Assembly (NCBI GenBank): GCA_965226565.1
Contig: CBDDDI010000006.1
Location: 62,001 to 126,000, forward strand
Reading direction: 5' to 3'
Origin: SZUA-444 sp965226565
GTDB lineage: Bacteria; Bacillota; Clostridia; Oscillospirales; Ruminococcaceae
Length of the DNA: 64,000 bases
Position 1 is the stretch's first letter, and each line of letters begins with the position of its first letter. The notes below the pieces were generated by a model, which worked only from the letters and a program-made list of their open reading frames with translations, had not been told where the DNA came from and did no database searches. This document shows, in pieces, positions 43,646 to 51,311 of this stretch. Made by a program: the position numbers and the translations under genes.

Positions 43646-44923
43646 ATGAAAAAAATATTATGTGTTATGATTGTTGTTTCACTATTACTTTGTAGTGCTT
43701 GTTCAAATGGTAGTAAAAATGATAATGATAGTAAAAATAATAATGATAGTAAACAAGTAGAAAAGGCTGATGACGATGTTACATCAGATGTAATTTTACC
43801 AGCTGTAGAAGTATCTACTGCAAATTGGGATGGTGTTTATAAAAAATTAGCTCTTGAAGGTGTTGTTGGTTTTCAAATAAATGAAAAAATTGGAGATTAT
43901 TATTTTGGTTATAAACATGAAAAAGATTCAGACTCAATTGAATCTATGGTGTTTGATACAAATTCAAATAAATTTATAAAATTTAAATATCCAGAAAATA
44001 TTCCTGTTGATGATATATATTTTTCAAGTGATATAATTGTATTAAAAAATAAGTACATATATCGATGGATAAGCTATAAATCTGAAGACAGTCAAGAGGA
44101 TACTAATGTGTTAACTTGTATAGATGTTGAAACAGGTAAAGCAAAGATTATAGATGAAGAAAAATCAGAGATGTCAGAAAGTTATTTATATATTATTGAT
44201 GATACGCATTTCTTGTCATATTATGTTAATAGAACAATGACAGATACTATAGGTTCTGAATGTGCTACAATATATGATATAGATGGAAATAAAAAAGAAA
44301 TTATTAAAGAAAAGTATGAAAGTAATTCTGAATTGCCTGATAGTAAAGGAAATTTAATAGGATATTTTGATGTTAATAATGATAAGATTTATAAATTAGG
44401 AATAAGTAAAGTTGATGGAAAATATAAATCTTCACTATATAATTATAATTTAAATGGTGATTTGTTAAATGAAAAAGAAGTTGTAGGTTTAAATGATATT
44501 ATGGATGATTATGAATTAACAGACCTATCAATTGTAGAAGACTATATTATTTTTAGAAAACGTCAAGATACAACATTCCATATTTGTAAAATGAAAGATG
44601 ATGGAGTAGAATTAATAGCAAAAGGTGTTAGTTATGTTGTTTCAGATAAATATATCTATTTTATGAGAAATGATATGTATAAAGGCGAAAGTAAGATAGA
44701 TAATAGACAAATACCTTTGTATGGACTAAATATTGATAGTGGAAAAATATCAGCATTTAATTTTCCTGTTTTTTTAGAAGAACCTAACAATATGAGGCAA
44801 CAGTCATTATTAAATAAAGATTTGTTATTTTCATATATAGGAAGTGATATGCTATCTCCAAAATCAGTACAGTTTATTTTTTCAAAGGATAAGCTAAATT
44901 CATTATTTGATAAATGTGAGTAA
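43646..44923 (+). CDS. Lipoprotein, probable beta-propeller, function unknown
   Basis: A 425-residue lipoprotein: signal peptide with lipobox LCSAC (Cys near 19), then a short imperfect repeat of Asn/Asp/Ser/Lys (NDNDSKNNNDSK), then a domain of repeating beta strands of the form Y-x-Y-x-W and I-Y-x-x-G that reads like a propeller (for example NKYIYRWISYKSED, IYDIDGNKKEII, KYIYFMRNDMYKGE). I do not recognise a family. Start ATG 43646 has AAGGAGAG upstream; an earlier ATG at 43622 does not. Monocistronic with its own terminator. Confidence 0.75.
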   Translation: MKKILCVMIVVSLLLCSACSNGSKNDNDSKNNNDSKQVEKADDDVTSDVILPAVEVSTANWDGVYKKLALEGVVGFQINEKIGDYYFGYKHEKDSDSIESMVFDTNSNKFIKFKYPENIPVDDIYFSSDIIVLKNKYIYRWISYKSEDSQEDTNVLTCIDVETGKAKIIDEEKSEMSESYLYIIDDTHFLSYYVNRTMTDTIGSECATIYDIDGNKKEIIKEKYESNSELPDSKGNLIGYFDVNNDKIYKLGISKVDGKYKSSLYNYNLNGDLLNEKEVVGLNDIMDDYELTDLSIVEDYIIFRKRQDTTFHICKMKDDGVELIAKGVSYVVSDKYIYFMRNDMYKGESKIDNRQIPLYGLNIDSGKISAFNFPVFLEEPNNMRQQSLLNKDLLFSYIGSDMLSPKSVQFIFSKDKLNSLFDKCE

Positions 44924-44950
44924 TAGATTTTAATTATTTTGTATTATAAT

Positions 44951-44987
44951 AAAAAAGCACTAACTTTTATAGTTGGTGCTTTTTCTT
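44951..44987 (+). terminator. Terminator of the 43646 lipoprotein gene
   Basis: AAAAAGCACTAACT pairs with AGTTGGTGCTTTTT around a short loop, followed by T residues. Confidence 0.9.
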
Positions 44988-45058
44988 ATATTGATTATTT
45001 TACATATAAAACATAGTAAAAAGATTTGGTTTTAAATAGATTTATTTTGTATAAGTGA

Positions 45059-45153
45059 TATAATGATTTACTAAAAAATATTTTGATAATTAGAACATTA
45101 CATATGCTTTTTAAGGAGAATAAAGAGTAGATAATATTATCTACTCTTTTTTT
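45059..45153 (+). ncRNA. Candidate short transcript with mini-ORF and palindromic terminator
   Basis: A TATAAT (45059-45064) with no good -35 is followed by an eight-codon open frame (MLFKENKE) and then a perfect 28-bp palindrome (45122-45149) ending in T residues, a strong terminator. No gene feeds into this terminator, because the preceding gene already ended at 44987. It may be a small RNA, a leader remnant or a decayed gene. Low confidence. Confidence 0.3.
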
Positions 45154-45392
45154 AATGTATAAAAATTATTGAAGTTATATTTATTTCATATATATTTTTT
45201 ATATAAAAGTATATAATTGTTGTAATTTGTATTTTGTTGTATTAATTTTTATTTTTATATTTTTATAAATCCATTGAATTTATAACCAAAATTTGGTAAA
45301 ATAACGTATGTGATATTAATTAATATGCAATTGAGTACACAAAAAGATATCTGGAGTGTAAAAATAGGGGAATTTTAAAGGGGTTTGTTAAT
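45154..45392. other. Regulatory region upstream of the secreted-protein export cluster
   Basis: No gene. It contains a likely promoter (45274-45302) with a short palindrome in its spacer, and an untranslated leader of about 85 bases. Confidence 0.5.
45274..45302 (+). promoter_or_regulatory. Promoter with palindrome in the spacer, export cluster
   Basis: TTGAAT (45274-45279), 17-base spacer, TAAAAT (45297-45302). The perfect palindrome ACCAAAATTTGGT (45285-45297) fills most of the spacer and touches the -10, a position suited to a repressor or a MerR-like regulator. Confidence 0.6.
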
Positions 45393-46004
45393 ATGAAAAA
45401 AATAATTTCTATTGTGGCTTGTATTACTATATTGTTAAGCTTTTCAAATACAGGTGTTAAAGCACAAAAAAATGTTTATCAAGGCACAAAAACTTGGGTA
45501 GAGGATTCTGGTTTTTTAGGTTTAAATAAACAGTATTACAAGCAAGATACTTATTTAGAAGATTCAAATGTTAAATATATTGGTACAGTAAAATATTTAT
45601 GTAATTGTTTGCATTGGAATAATTCTAGTACATCTCAAACTATTTCTGTTGCTCAAGGTATTACGATATCAGCTCAAAATTCTTTTGGATATGCACAAGC
45701 TGTTGGATTAAAAATTCCAGTAAAGCATTGTATTGATATTAATTTATCAGGTACTTTTTCAAGAACAATGTCTTATACAACTACAAAAGCTGATACTCAA
45801 ACATTTTCAGCTACTTTAACTTCTAAAGATCCATGTGCATATTACGTTTGGGAAGCAAGAGTTAAATTTAAAAGATATAATTGTAAAGTTTATTGGAGAC
45901 CAAATAAAAAATCTAATTGGAAATATAAATATACTGGACAAGCTGTTGGTTTTATGACTCAACAACCATATATAGAATTATGTCATACTTCTCATCCTAT
46001 ATAA
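45393..46004 (+). CDS. Secreted six-cysteine beta-rich protein, possible pore-forming or effector protein
   Basis: A 203-residue exported protein with a signal peptide (about 1-24, ending VKA). The mature part has six cysteines (pair CNC, then HC, PC, NC, LC) and a long Ser/Thr-rich stretch of alternating polar and hydrophobic residues (TISVAQGITISAQNSFGYAQ, LSGTFSRTMSYTTTKADTQT). Such strands recall the insertion region of aerolysin/ETX-MTX2-type pore formers, but the likeness is only of pattern. A basic aromatic C-terminal segment follows. It is the first gene of a cluster encoding a lipoprotein, adaptor and MacB-like ABC transporter, so a secreted toxin, bacteriocin or signal is the best guess. 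AAAGGGG ribosome-binding site. Confidence 0.7.
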   Translation: MKKIISIVACITILLSFSNTGVKAQKNVYQGTKTWVEDSGFLGLNKQYYKQDTYLEDSNVKYIGTVKYLCNCLHWNNSSTSQTISVAQGITISAQNSFGYAQAVGLKIPVKHCIDINLSGTFSRTMSYTTTKADTQTFSATLTSKDPCAYYVWEARVKFKRYNCKVYWRPNKKSNWKYKYTGQAVGFMTQQPYIELCHTSHPI

Positions 46005-46041
46005 CCTAACATTAAACTATAAATAAAAATGGAGAAATTAT

Positions 46042-46824
46042 ATGAAAAACATTAAAATAATAAGCATACTTGTAGTATTAATTTTAACATCTGTATTAAC
46101 AGGATGTAATAAAAATGAAACTGATACAAAATTAAAAATTCTTTTTGAAGATACTAGTGAAGTAGCTATATATCGTCGTGATACAGAAAAACAAATTCTT
46201 CAAATTCCTTTAGTTGTTAATAAAAAAATTGCAAATTGTGAATTAGAAGAAATATTAGGTGAAAATTTAAATGTAGATCAAATTAATTTTAGCTATGCAT
46301 TTAATTCTGAATATAAATCAAATTATATGTATATTATAACATTTGAGTTTAATCCAAATTATATTGCAATATCTAATGAAGACGTATTAATTAAGACTTT
46401 AAAATTAAAAATGGATAATGAGATTTATAATTATAATGTTGGTAATGTGAAAATTATAAATAAAGTTATCTCTAATCAAACTGATATGGTTTATTTTAAA
46501 GGTTTAGGTACTGGATATTGTGATTTATCTTTTTTAGATTTTAGTTTAGGCTTTAACGAAGATGTAGAAATTTTAGAAATTTGTACAACTAATAATCTAA
46601 AATTAAAAAATGATAAGAAATATTTGAAAAAATATTTTAAAGATAATTCAGAAAATTTTATGATTGATGTTGAAAAATCTAATTATAAAAAATTGTATTA
46701 TGCTTTTGATATTTTTGTTAGATATAAATGTAAAGGTAAAGAGTATGTTTATTATTATACACATTATCCTGTTCAAATACATTTAGCTAACAGATTAGAC
46801 ATTTTTATTGATGAGAAAGGTTAA
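46042..46824 (+). CDS. Lipoprotein of the export cluster, function unknown
   Basis: A 260-residue lipoprotein with signal peptide and lipobox LTGC (Cys near 22). The mature protein is acidic-basic mixed, probably mostly beta, with no known domain seen. It lies 37 bases after the secreted protein and four before the adaptor gene, with GGAGAAA as ribosome-binding site. In bacteriocin clusters, a lipoprotein in this position is often the immunity protein; here that is only an inference. It could also be an accessory part of the transporter. Confidence 0.7.
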   Translation: MKNIKIISILVVLILTSVLTGCNKNETDTKLKILFEDTSEVAIYRRDTEKQILQIPLVVNKKIANCELEEILGENLNVDQINFSYAFNSEYKSNYMYIITFEFNPNYIAISNEDVLIKTLKLKMDNEIYNYNVGNVKIINKVISNQTDMVYFKGLGTGYCDLSFLDFSLGFNEDVEILEICTTNNLKLKNDKKYLKKYFKDNSENFMIDVEKSNYKKLYYAFDIFVRYKCKGKEYVYYYTHYPVQIHLANRLDIFIDEKG

Positions 46825-46827
46825 TAA

Positions 46828-47625
46828 ATGAATAAGATATATGTAGCTTTAGTTGCTGTAATTATTGGTTTGGTAGGTGCTGTGGTTTTTTTATTAAATG
46901 ATAATTTGTCAGAAGATGAAAATTTGTCATTTGAAGAATTTACTCCTGCAATACATTATACTGAAACTGTTCTTACAAAAGATGATTTTGATGATGAAAT
47001 ATTGCTAACTGGAACAGTTTGTGGTGATAATTTTGTGCAAAATATTAATTATACATATAAAAGAGATTATAAATTTCTTATCGAAGAAGGAAGCGTTATT
47101 CCTAAAAAAACGCCATACTTAAAAATTGATGGTGCAGATAAAATATCTGCATCACCAATGCGTATTATAAAATGTTCTGAAAATAATAAAAATTTAGATA
47201 TTACATATTTAGATTACAGCAAGTTGCATATATTATCTTATTTTAATAGTAATTTTGATGGAAAAATTACTCCTAAAACTAAAGTTAAAGCTTTTTTTAA
47301 AAATAAACCTTTAGAAAATATATCTATTTCTCAAATAGGATATGAAATTGTTGATAATAAAATAGAATTACAATTAAATACTACAACTCCACTTTTGTCA
47401 GGAAGTGAAGTTGAAATTCATGTTATATTCAAAACTTATAAAGATCAATGGATTTTACCAAATGAGTTTATTAATAAAGATAGTAAAGGTACATATTTAA
47501 CTTATTTAGAAGATGATCAAGAAAAAAATGTATATATTAAAGTAGTTTGTAAAGGAGTATCAAAATCTGCAATACAAATGGATAAAGAGTATTGTGAAAG
47601 GAAATTTGTATATGGCAATTATTGA
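46828..47625 (+). CDS. Membrane-anchored adaptor, MFP/HlyD-like
   Basis: A 265-residue protein with one N-terminal membrane helix (about 4-23) and a large outside domain. The phrases TGTVCGDNFV, EEGSVIPKKTPYLKIDG and the ending QWILPNEFINKDSKGTYLTYLEDDQEKNVYIKV resemble the strand pattern of membrane-fusion-protein adaptors (MacA-like), but the central coiled coil is missing and the protein is short. Next to a MacB-like permease this supports a Gram-positive MacA-MacB type exporter. It overlaps the ATPase gene by 14 bases. Confidence 0.7.
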   Translation: MNKIYVALVAVIIGLVGAVVFLLNDNLSEDENLSFEEFTPAIHYTETVLTKDDFDDEILLTGTVCGDNFVQNINYTYKRDYKFLIEEGSVIPKKTPYLKIDGADKISASPMRIIKCSENNKNLDITYLDYSKLHILSYFNSNFDGKITPKTKVKAFFKNKPLENISISQIGYEIVDNKIELQLNTTTPLLSGSEVEIHVIFKTYKDQWILPNEFINKDSKGTYLTYLEDDQEKNVYIKVVCKGVSKSAIQMDKEYCERKFVYGNY

Positions 47626-48268
47626 TATTCAAGAAATTTCTAAACATTATAATTCTAGAGAAATTTTAATTGATTTAGAATTAAAAATGAATGCTGGAGA
47701 ATTTGTTGCTATACTTGGAAAATCAGGTTCAGGAAAAAGTACTTTAATAAATATTGTTGGTTTGTTAGATTCTGATTTTTCTGGAAAGTATTTTCTTGAT
47801 GATATTAATATTTCTTGTTGTAGCAGAAAAATGCTTTCTTTATTAAGAAATCAAAAATTAGGTTTCGTTTTTCAAATGTATAACTTAATAAATGGATATA
47901 CAGTAAAAGATAATATATTGTTGCCTACTTTATATAATAAAAAAGGTATGAAAACAAATGAGTATTATCAATCATTGCTTGAAAAATTGCAGATAAGTTC
48001 TCTTGAAAATCAGCATGCATTAAATTTAAGTGGTGGTGAAAAACAACGTGTTGCAATTGCAAGAGCAGCAATAAATAAACCTTCAATTATTATTGCTGAT
48101 GAGCCAACTGGTAATCTTGATTCAGAAAATACTAAAAATGTCTTAGATACTTTTAATTATTTAAAAAAGAAAAATGTTGCAGTTCTTATGGTTACACATG
48201 ATGTTTCTGTAGCTTCTAAAGCAGATAAAGTTTTTTATTTAGATGAGGGTAAATTAGTATGCAATTAA
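47612..48268 (+). CDS. ABC transporter ATPase, MacB/LolD type
   Basis: A 218-residue ATPase: Walker A GKSGSGKST (near 37-45), Q-loop FVFQMYNLING, signature LSGGEKQRVAIARA and Walker B IIIADEPTGNLDSENT, all typical of the MacB/LolD subfamily that powers FtsX-type permeases. Start chosen at ATG 47612, with AAAGGA ahead; a GTG at 47594 is the alternative. Its stop overlaps the permease start by ten bases. Confidence 0.92.
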   Translation: MAIIDIQEISKHYNSREILIDLELKMNAGEFVAILGKSGSGKSTLINIVGLLDSDFSGKYFLDDINISCCSRKMLSLLRNQKLGFVFQMYNLINGYTVKDNILLPTLYNKKGMKTNEYYQSLLEKLQISSLENQHALNLSGGEKQRVAIARAAINKPSIIIADEPTGNLDSENTKNVLDTFNYLKKKNVAVLMVTHDVSVASKADKVFYLDEGKLVCN

Positions 48269-49575
48269 AAAGAAAAATACATTATCATTTAAGAGATATG
48301 TTTAAAAATAAATGGCGTCTTTTTTTATCTATATGTGGTATCTCGTTGTCGTTATCTATAATGATGTCGGGATATTTTATTATGGATTCTTATTATGAGG
48401 CTCAATTTCAAAAATATGAACATTATAAACAAAATGACTTGGTACATTTAAATTTTACTTCTCAGGAAGATATAAATAATAAGCAATTAAATGAAATAAT
48501 AAATAGATCAAAAAATGATTTTGGAAATAATTATTTATTAATTAAAGATGCTGGTGTTTCTACTTTAAAGTATCCTTTAAAATATAAGGATAAAGATTTA
48601 GAGATCAATTTAAATTTTTATCAAACTAACCATAATTTCAATGGTGATTTAATTAATAGTAACTCTATTTTTGAAAAAACAAAATTGCTTTATGGAAGAG
48701 GAATTAGTAAAGAAGATATTATAAATAAAGAAAATGTCATTATTATTGATTCTATTACAGCAAATTTGCTTTATAATGGTGATGCATTAAATAAGAAATT
48801 ACGTATTCCATTAAGAAATGTTGTTACAGAAGATGATGGATCTTTATCTTATAAAATAAAATCATATTTAGAGTATACTATTATAGGAGTATATAAAAAT
48901 ACTTTTGAAGAATATAGTGATTTTAATAATAAGGTTAGAGAACTTTCAAAAGATAATGTTAATTTTTATGATTCTAAATGTTATATACCTTTAACTTGTG
49001 AGTCTGTTAATAAAGAAAATAGTAAGATAGAATTGTTGTTTTCAAATACTTCAAAAGATATTCAAAAATTAAATCAGTTAAATAGTTATTTCACTTCAAA
49101 AAATCAGTATTGTTTTAATAATTATACATATGATTCATTAGCTAAAGCTTTGAAATATGAAATAAACTCAATAAAAAGCATTATTAATATAGTAACAATT
49201 GTATTATTAATAATTGCAACATTAATTATTACTCAAACAATGATTTTTTCTATAAAAGAAAATTTACATGAATATGGTATTAAAAAAGCTTTAGGTGCAT
49301 CAGAATCAAGACTGGCAGTTAATGTTATTATAGAAATGTTAGGATACGGTATTATAGCATTTGTTATATCATTGTTTTTAGCAATTATAATATCGTTATT
49401 AGGTTTATTTATTATCAAATATTCTGTAGAGAATTTGCAATATCATTTTGTGTTTAATAGAAATACTATAATAATTTCTATATTATTATCATTATTAACT
49501 AGTATAATATCTAGCATAATGCCAATTGTGTATATGTCAAAAAAGACAATTGTTGAGATTATTAAATTTGAATAG
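48259..49575 (+). CDS. ABC permease, MacB/FtsX type
   Basis: A 438-residue permease with one N-terminal helix (about 17-38), a large outside domain of about 240 residues (about 45-290) and three C-terminal helices (near 305-330, 355-385, 405-430) with the FtsX family motif ENLHEYGIKKALGASESRLAVNVI. This mechanotransmission layout moves or signals about substrates outside the membrane rather than importing them. It completes the cluster beginning with the secreted six-cysteine protein. Confidence 0.9.
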   Translation: MQLKRKIHYHLRDMFKNKWRLFLSICGISLSLSIMMSGYFIMDSYYEAQFQKYEHYKQNDLVHLNFTSQEDINNKQLNEIINRSKNDFGNNYLLIKDAGVSTLKYPLKYKDKDLEINLNFYQTNHNFNGDLINSNSIFEKTKLLYGRGISKEDIINKENVIIIDSITANLLYNGDALNKKLRIPLRNVVTEDDGSLSYKIKSYLEYTIIGVYKNTFEEYSDFNNKVRELSKDNVNFYDSKCYIPLTCESVNKENSKIELLFSNTSKDIQKLNQLNSYFTSKNQYCFNNYTYDSLAKALKYEINSIKSIINIVTIVLLIIATLIITQTMIFSIKENLHEYGIKKALGASESRLAVNVIIEMLGYGIIAFVISLFLAIIISLLGLFIIKYSVENLQYHFVFNRNTIIISILLSLLTSIISSIMPIVYMSKKTIVEIIKFE

Positions 49576-49686
49576 TGGAATATAAGTATATTTAATTATG
49601 TATTTACTTAGTTTTAATAAATGAACTTAGTAGATAAGATTAAACTATACTATATAGTGTCCAAAAATTATGGATTATATTAAAAT

Positions 49687-49730
49687 AATAAGCTATAGGT
49701 TTGAAAAAACTTGTAGCTTATTTTATTTCT
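49687..49730 (+). terminator. Terminator of the export cluster
   Basis: AATAAGCTATAGGTTT pairs with AAACTTGTAGCTTATT (few mismatches) and is followed by a T-rich tract. Confidence 0.75.
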
Positions 49731-50077
49731 ACATATTCATTATGTGTTGTATATATGATGATTGTTTGTGTTTAGCTTTGCAAATATTTTATAATTTATA
49801 ATATTTTTTTGTTTTTAACGCTATTTTGTTATGAAAAATATAAAAATTTATTAAGAAAATATGAATTTTGAGTACAATTTAGACAATTTTTCACTTCTGG
49901 AATCATGATTGTTTTTGATCGTTTATTTTCAAAAAAGCAACAAAAAAAATCATCTTAAATAGTTATACAAAATATAATCCATATATTAGGTTAATATACA
50001 CAAAAACAATATTTATTTTAAAAATATTTGGTTGTGCAAAGTGTACAAAAAAATCATTCATATCTGGTTATTTTATT

Positions 50078-50106
50078 TTGACATTACCTATATTTGCAGA
50101 TATAAT
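50078..50106 (+). promoter_or_regulatory. Promoter of the sugar/polyol operon
   Basis: TTGACA (50078-50083), 17-base spacer, TATAAT (50101-50106), a perfect consensus. Strong inherent activity suggests that a repressor, probably the DeoR protein at 59292, controls it. Confidence 0.85.
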
Positions 50107-50137
50107 AAGAACATAAAATTTAAGGAGGAAACGTTTT

Positions 50138-51226
50138 ATGAAAAAAATATTAAGTATACTAGCATGTGTTGCTTTATCAGCTATGATGTTAGTAGGGTGT
50201 GGTGACAAAGAAACTTCTAAAAATGGTGGAGATAAAACAGACGGTAAGGTAAAAGTTGGTTTTTCTATCAAAAATGAACAAGGTCCATATTTCGTAAGTT
50301 TGATTAGATCAATAAAAAAATTGAGCCAAGAAAATGGTTGGGAGTGTACAGTACTTAATTCAAATGATGATACACAAAAAGAATCAGAAAACATTGATTC
50401 ATTTATTGCTCAAGGTATGAAAGCTATTTTCTTAGATAGTATTGATCCTGAGTCATGTGTTCCAAGTATTAACAAAGCTGCTGAAGCAGGAATTCCTGTT
50501 ATTAACTTAGACAGTGCTTCTGGCGAATCAAATTACTGCACAACAGTATATTCTGATAACAAACAAAATGGTCGTCTAGTTGGTATCGCTTATGCTGCAG
50601 CATTGAAAAAAGATGGTAAAGAAGATTTACAAATTAATTCAGTTCTTTTGAGTGGTACTAAAGGAAATGTTGCTGGCCAAGAAAGAAGAATGGGTCTATT
50701 TGCTGGTATCGTTGAAGGAAGAACTGGTTGTACAGAAGAAGAAGCTTGGACTGCTTCACAAGATATTGAAGATCAATTAAAATCAAAAGGTAAAGCTGAA
50801 AACAAAGATGCTAAGTTCCTTGTTAGTGGACAAGGCTGGGGTGGCTGGAACAGAGAAAAAGGTCTAGTAGCTGCAGAAGATTTGATCACAGCAAATAAAG
50901 AGTTAAATTGTATCATGGGTGAAAATGACCAAATGCTATTTGGTGCTCTTACAGCTCTTGATAACGCTGGTATTAAAGGTGTTAGCATTGTAGCTGCTGC
51001 AGATGGTGCTAAAGAAGCTTATGATTTGATTAAAGCTGGCGAAGATAATCCATACGTTGCATCAGGTGAAAACTCACCATTTAAAATTGCTGAACTTGGT
51101 ATTAAAATTGCTAAAGAAATCATTGTTGACGGTAAAGACTGGAAATCATATGATAAAGTTACAATGACAGATGCTGTTGCAGTATCAATTGATAATGTTG
51201 ACGAGCGTTATGAATTTGGTTTCTAA
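50138..51226 (+). CDS. Sugar ABC transporter substrate-binding lipoprotein (RbsB-like)
   Basis: A 362-residue lipoprotein: lipobox MLVGC (Cys near 21) and a two-lobed periplasmic-binding-protein type 1 fold of the RbsB/XylF group (VKVGFSIKNEQGPYFVSLIRSIKK, NIDSFIAQGMKAIFLDSIDPES, NCIMGENDQMLFGALTALDNAG). It captures a monosaccharide or polyol outside the cell for the RbsA/RbsC-like pair. AAGGAGG before the ATG. C-ending codons are more frequent than nearby, suggesting high expression. A hairpin follows and probably lowers read-through to the ATPase gene. Confidence 0.92.
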   Translation: MKKILSILACVALSAMMLVGCGDKETSKNGGDKTDGKVKVGFSIKNEQGPYFVSLIRSIKKLSQENGWECTVLNSNDDTQKESENIDSFIAQGMKAIFLDSIDPESCVPSINKAAEAGIPVINLDSASGESNYCTTVYSDNKQNGRLVGIAYAAALKKDGKEDLQINSVLLSGTKGNVAGQERRMGLFAGIVEGRTGCTEEEAWTASQDIEDQLKSKGKAENKDAKFLVSGQGWGGWNREKGLVAAEDLITANKELNCIMGENDQMLFGALTALDNAGIKGVSIVAAADGAKEAYDLIKAGEDNPYVASGENSPFKIAELGIKIAKEIIVDGKDWKSYDKVTMTDAVAVSIDNVDERYEFGF

Positions 51227-51250
51227 ATTTGTAGTAGTTTAAACAATATA

Positions 51251-51282
51251 ATGGTCCTCCTTTAGAAGAGGAGGACTGTTTA
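51251..51282 (+). terminator. Intercistronic hairpin after the binding-protein gene
   Basis: GTCCTCCT (51253-51260) pairs perfectly with AGGAGGAC (51268-51275), followed by TGTTTATAAA. A leaky terminator or 3'-end stabiliser would make the binding protein more abundant than the membrane parts. Confidence 0.65.
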
Positions 51283-51311
51283 TAAAGTCAATAGAAAGAG
51301 TAGATGAGTAC

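Larger units (their letters stand above)
49576..50137. other. Gene-free stretch between the export cluster and the sugar operon
   Basis: No coding sequence is supported. It holds the export-cluster terminator (49687-49730), the ten-base palindrome AATCATGATT (49901-49910), the string GATCGTTTATTTTC (about 49917) that partly recurs upstream of the DeoR gene (ATCGTTTATT, about 60114), and the sugar-operon promoter (50078-50106). Confidence 0.55.

Noticed and set aside
50125..50140. CcpA cre-like site AGGAAACGTTTTAT at the start of the binding-protein gene
   Set aside because: The outer conserved bases do not match the cre consensus and the string overlaps the ribosome-binding site, which explains its purines.
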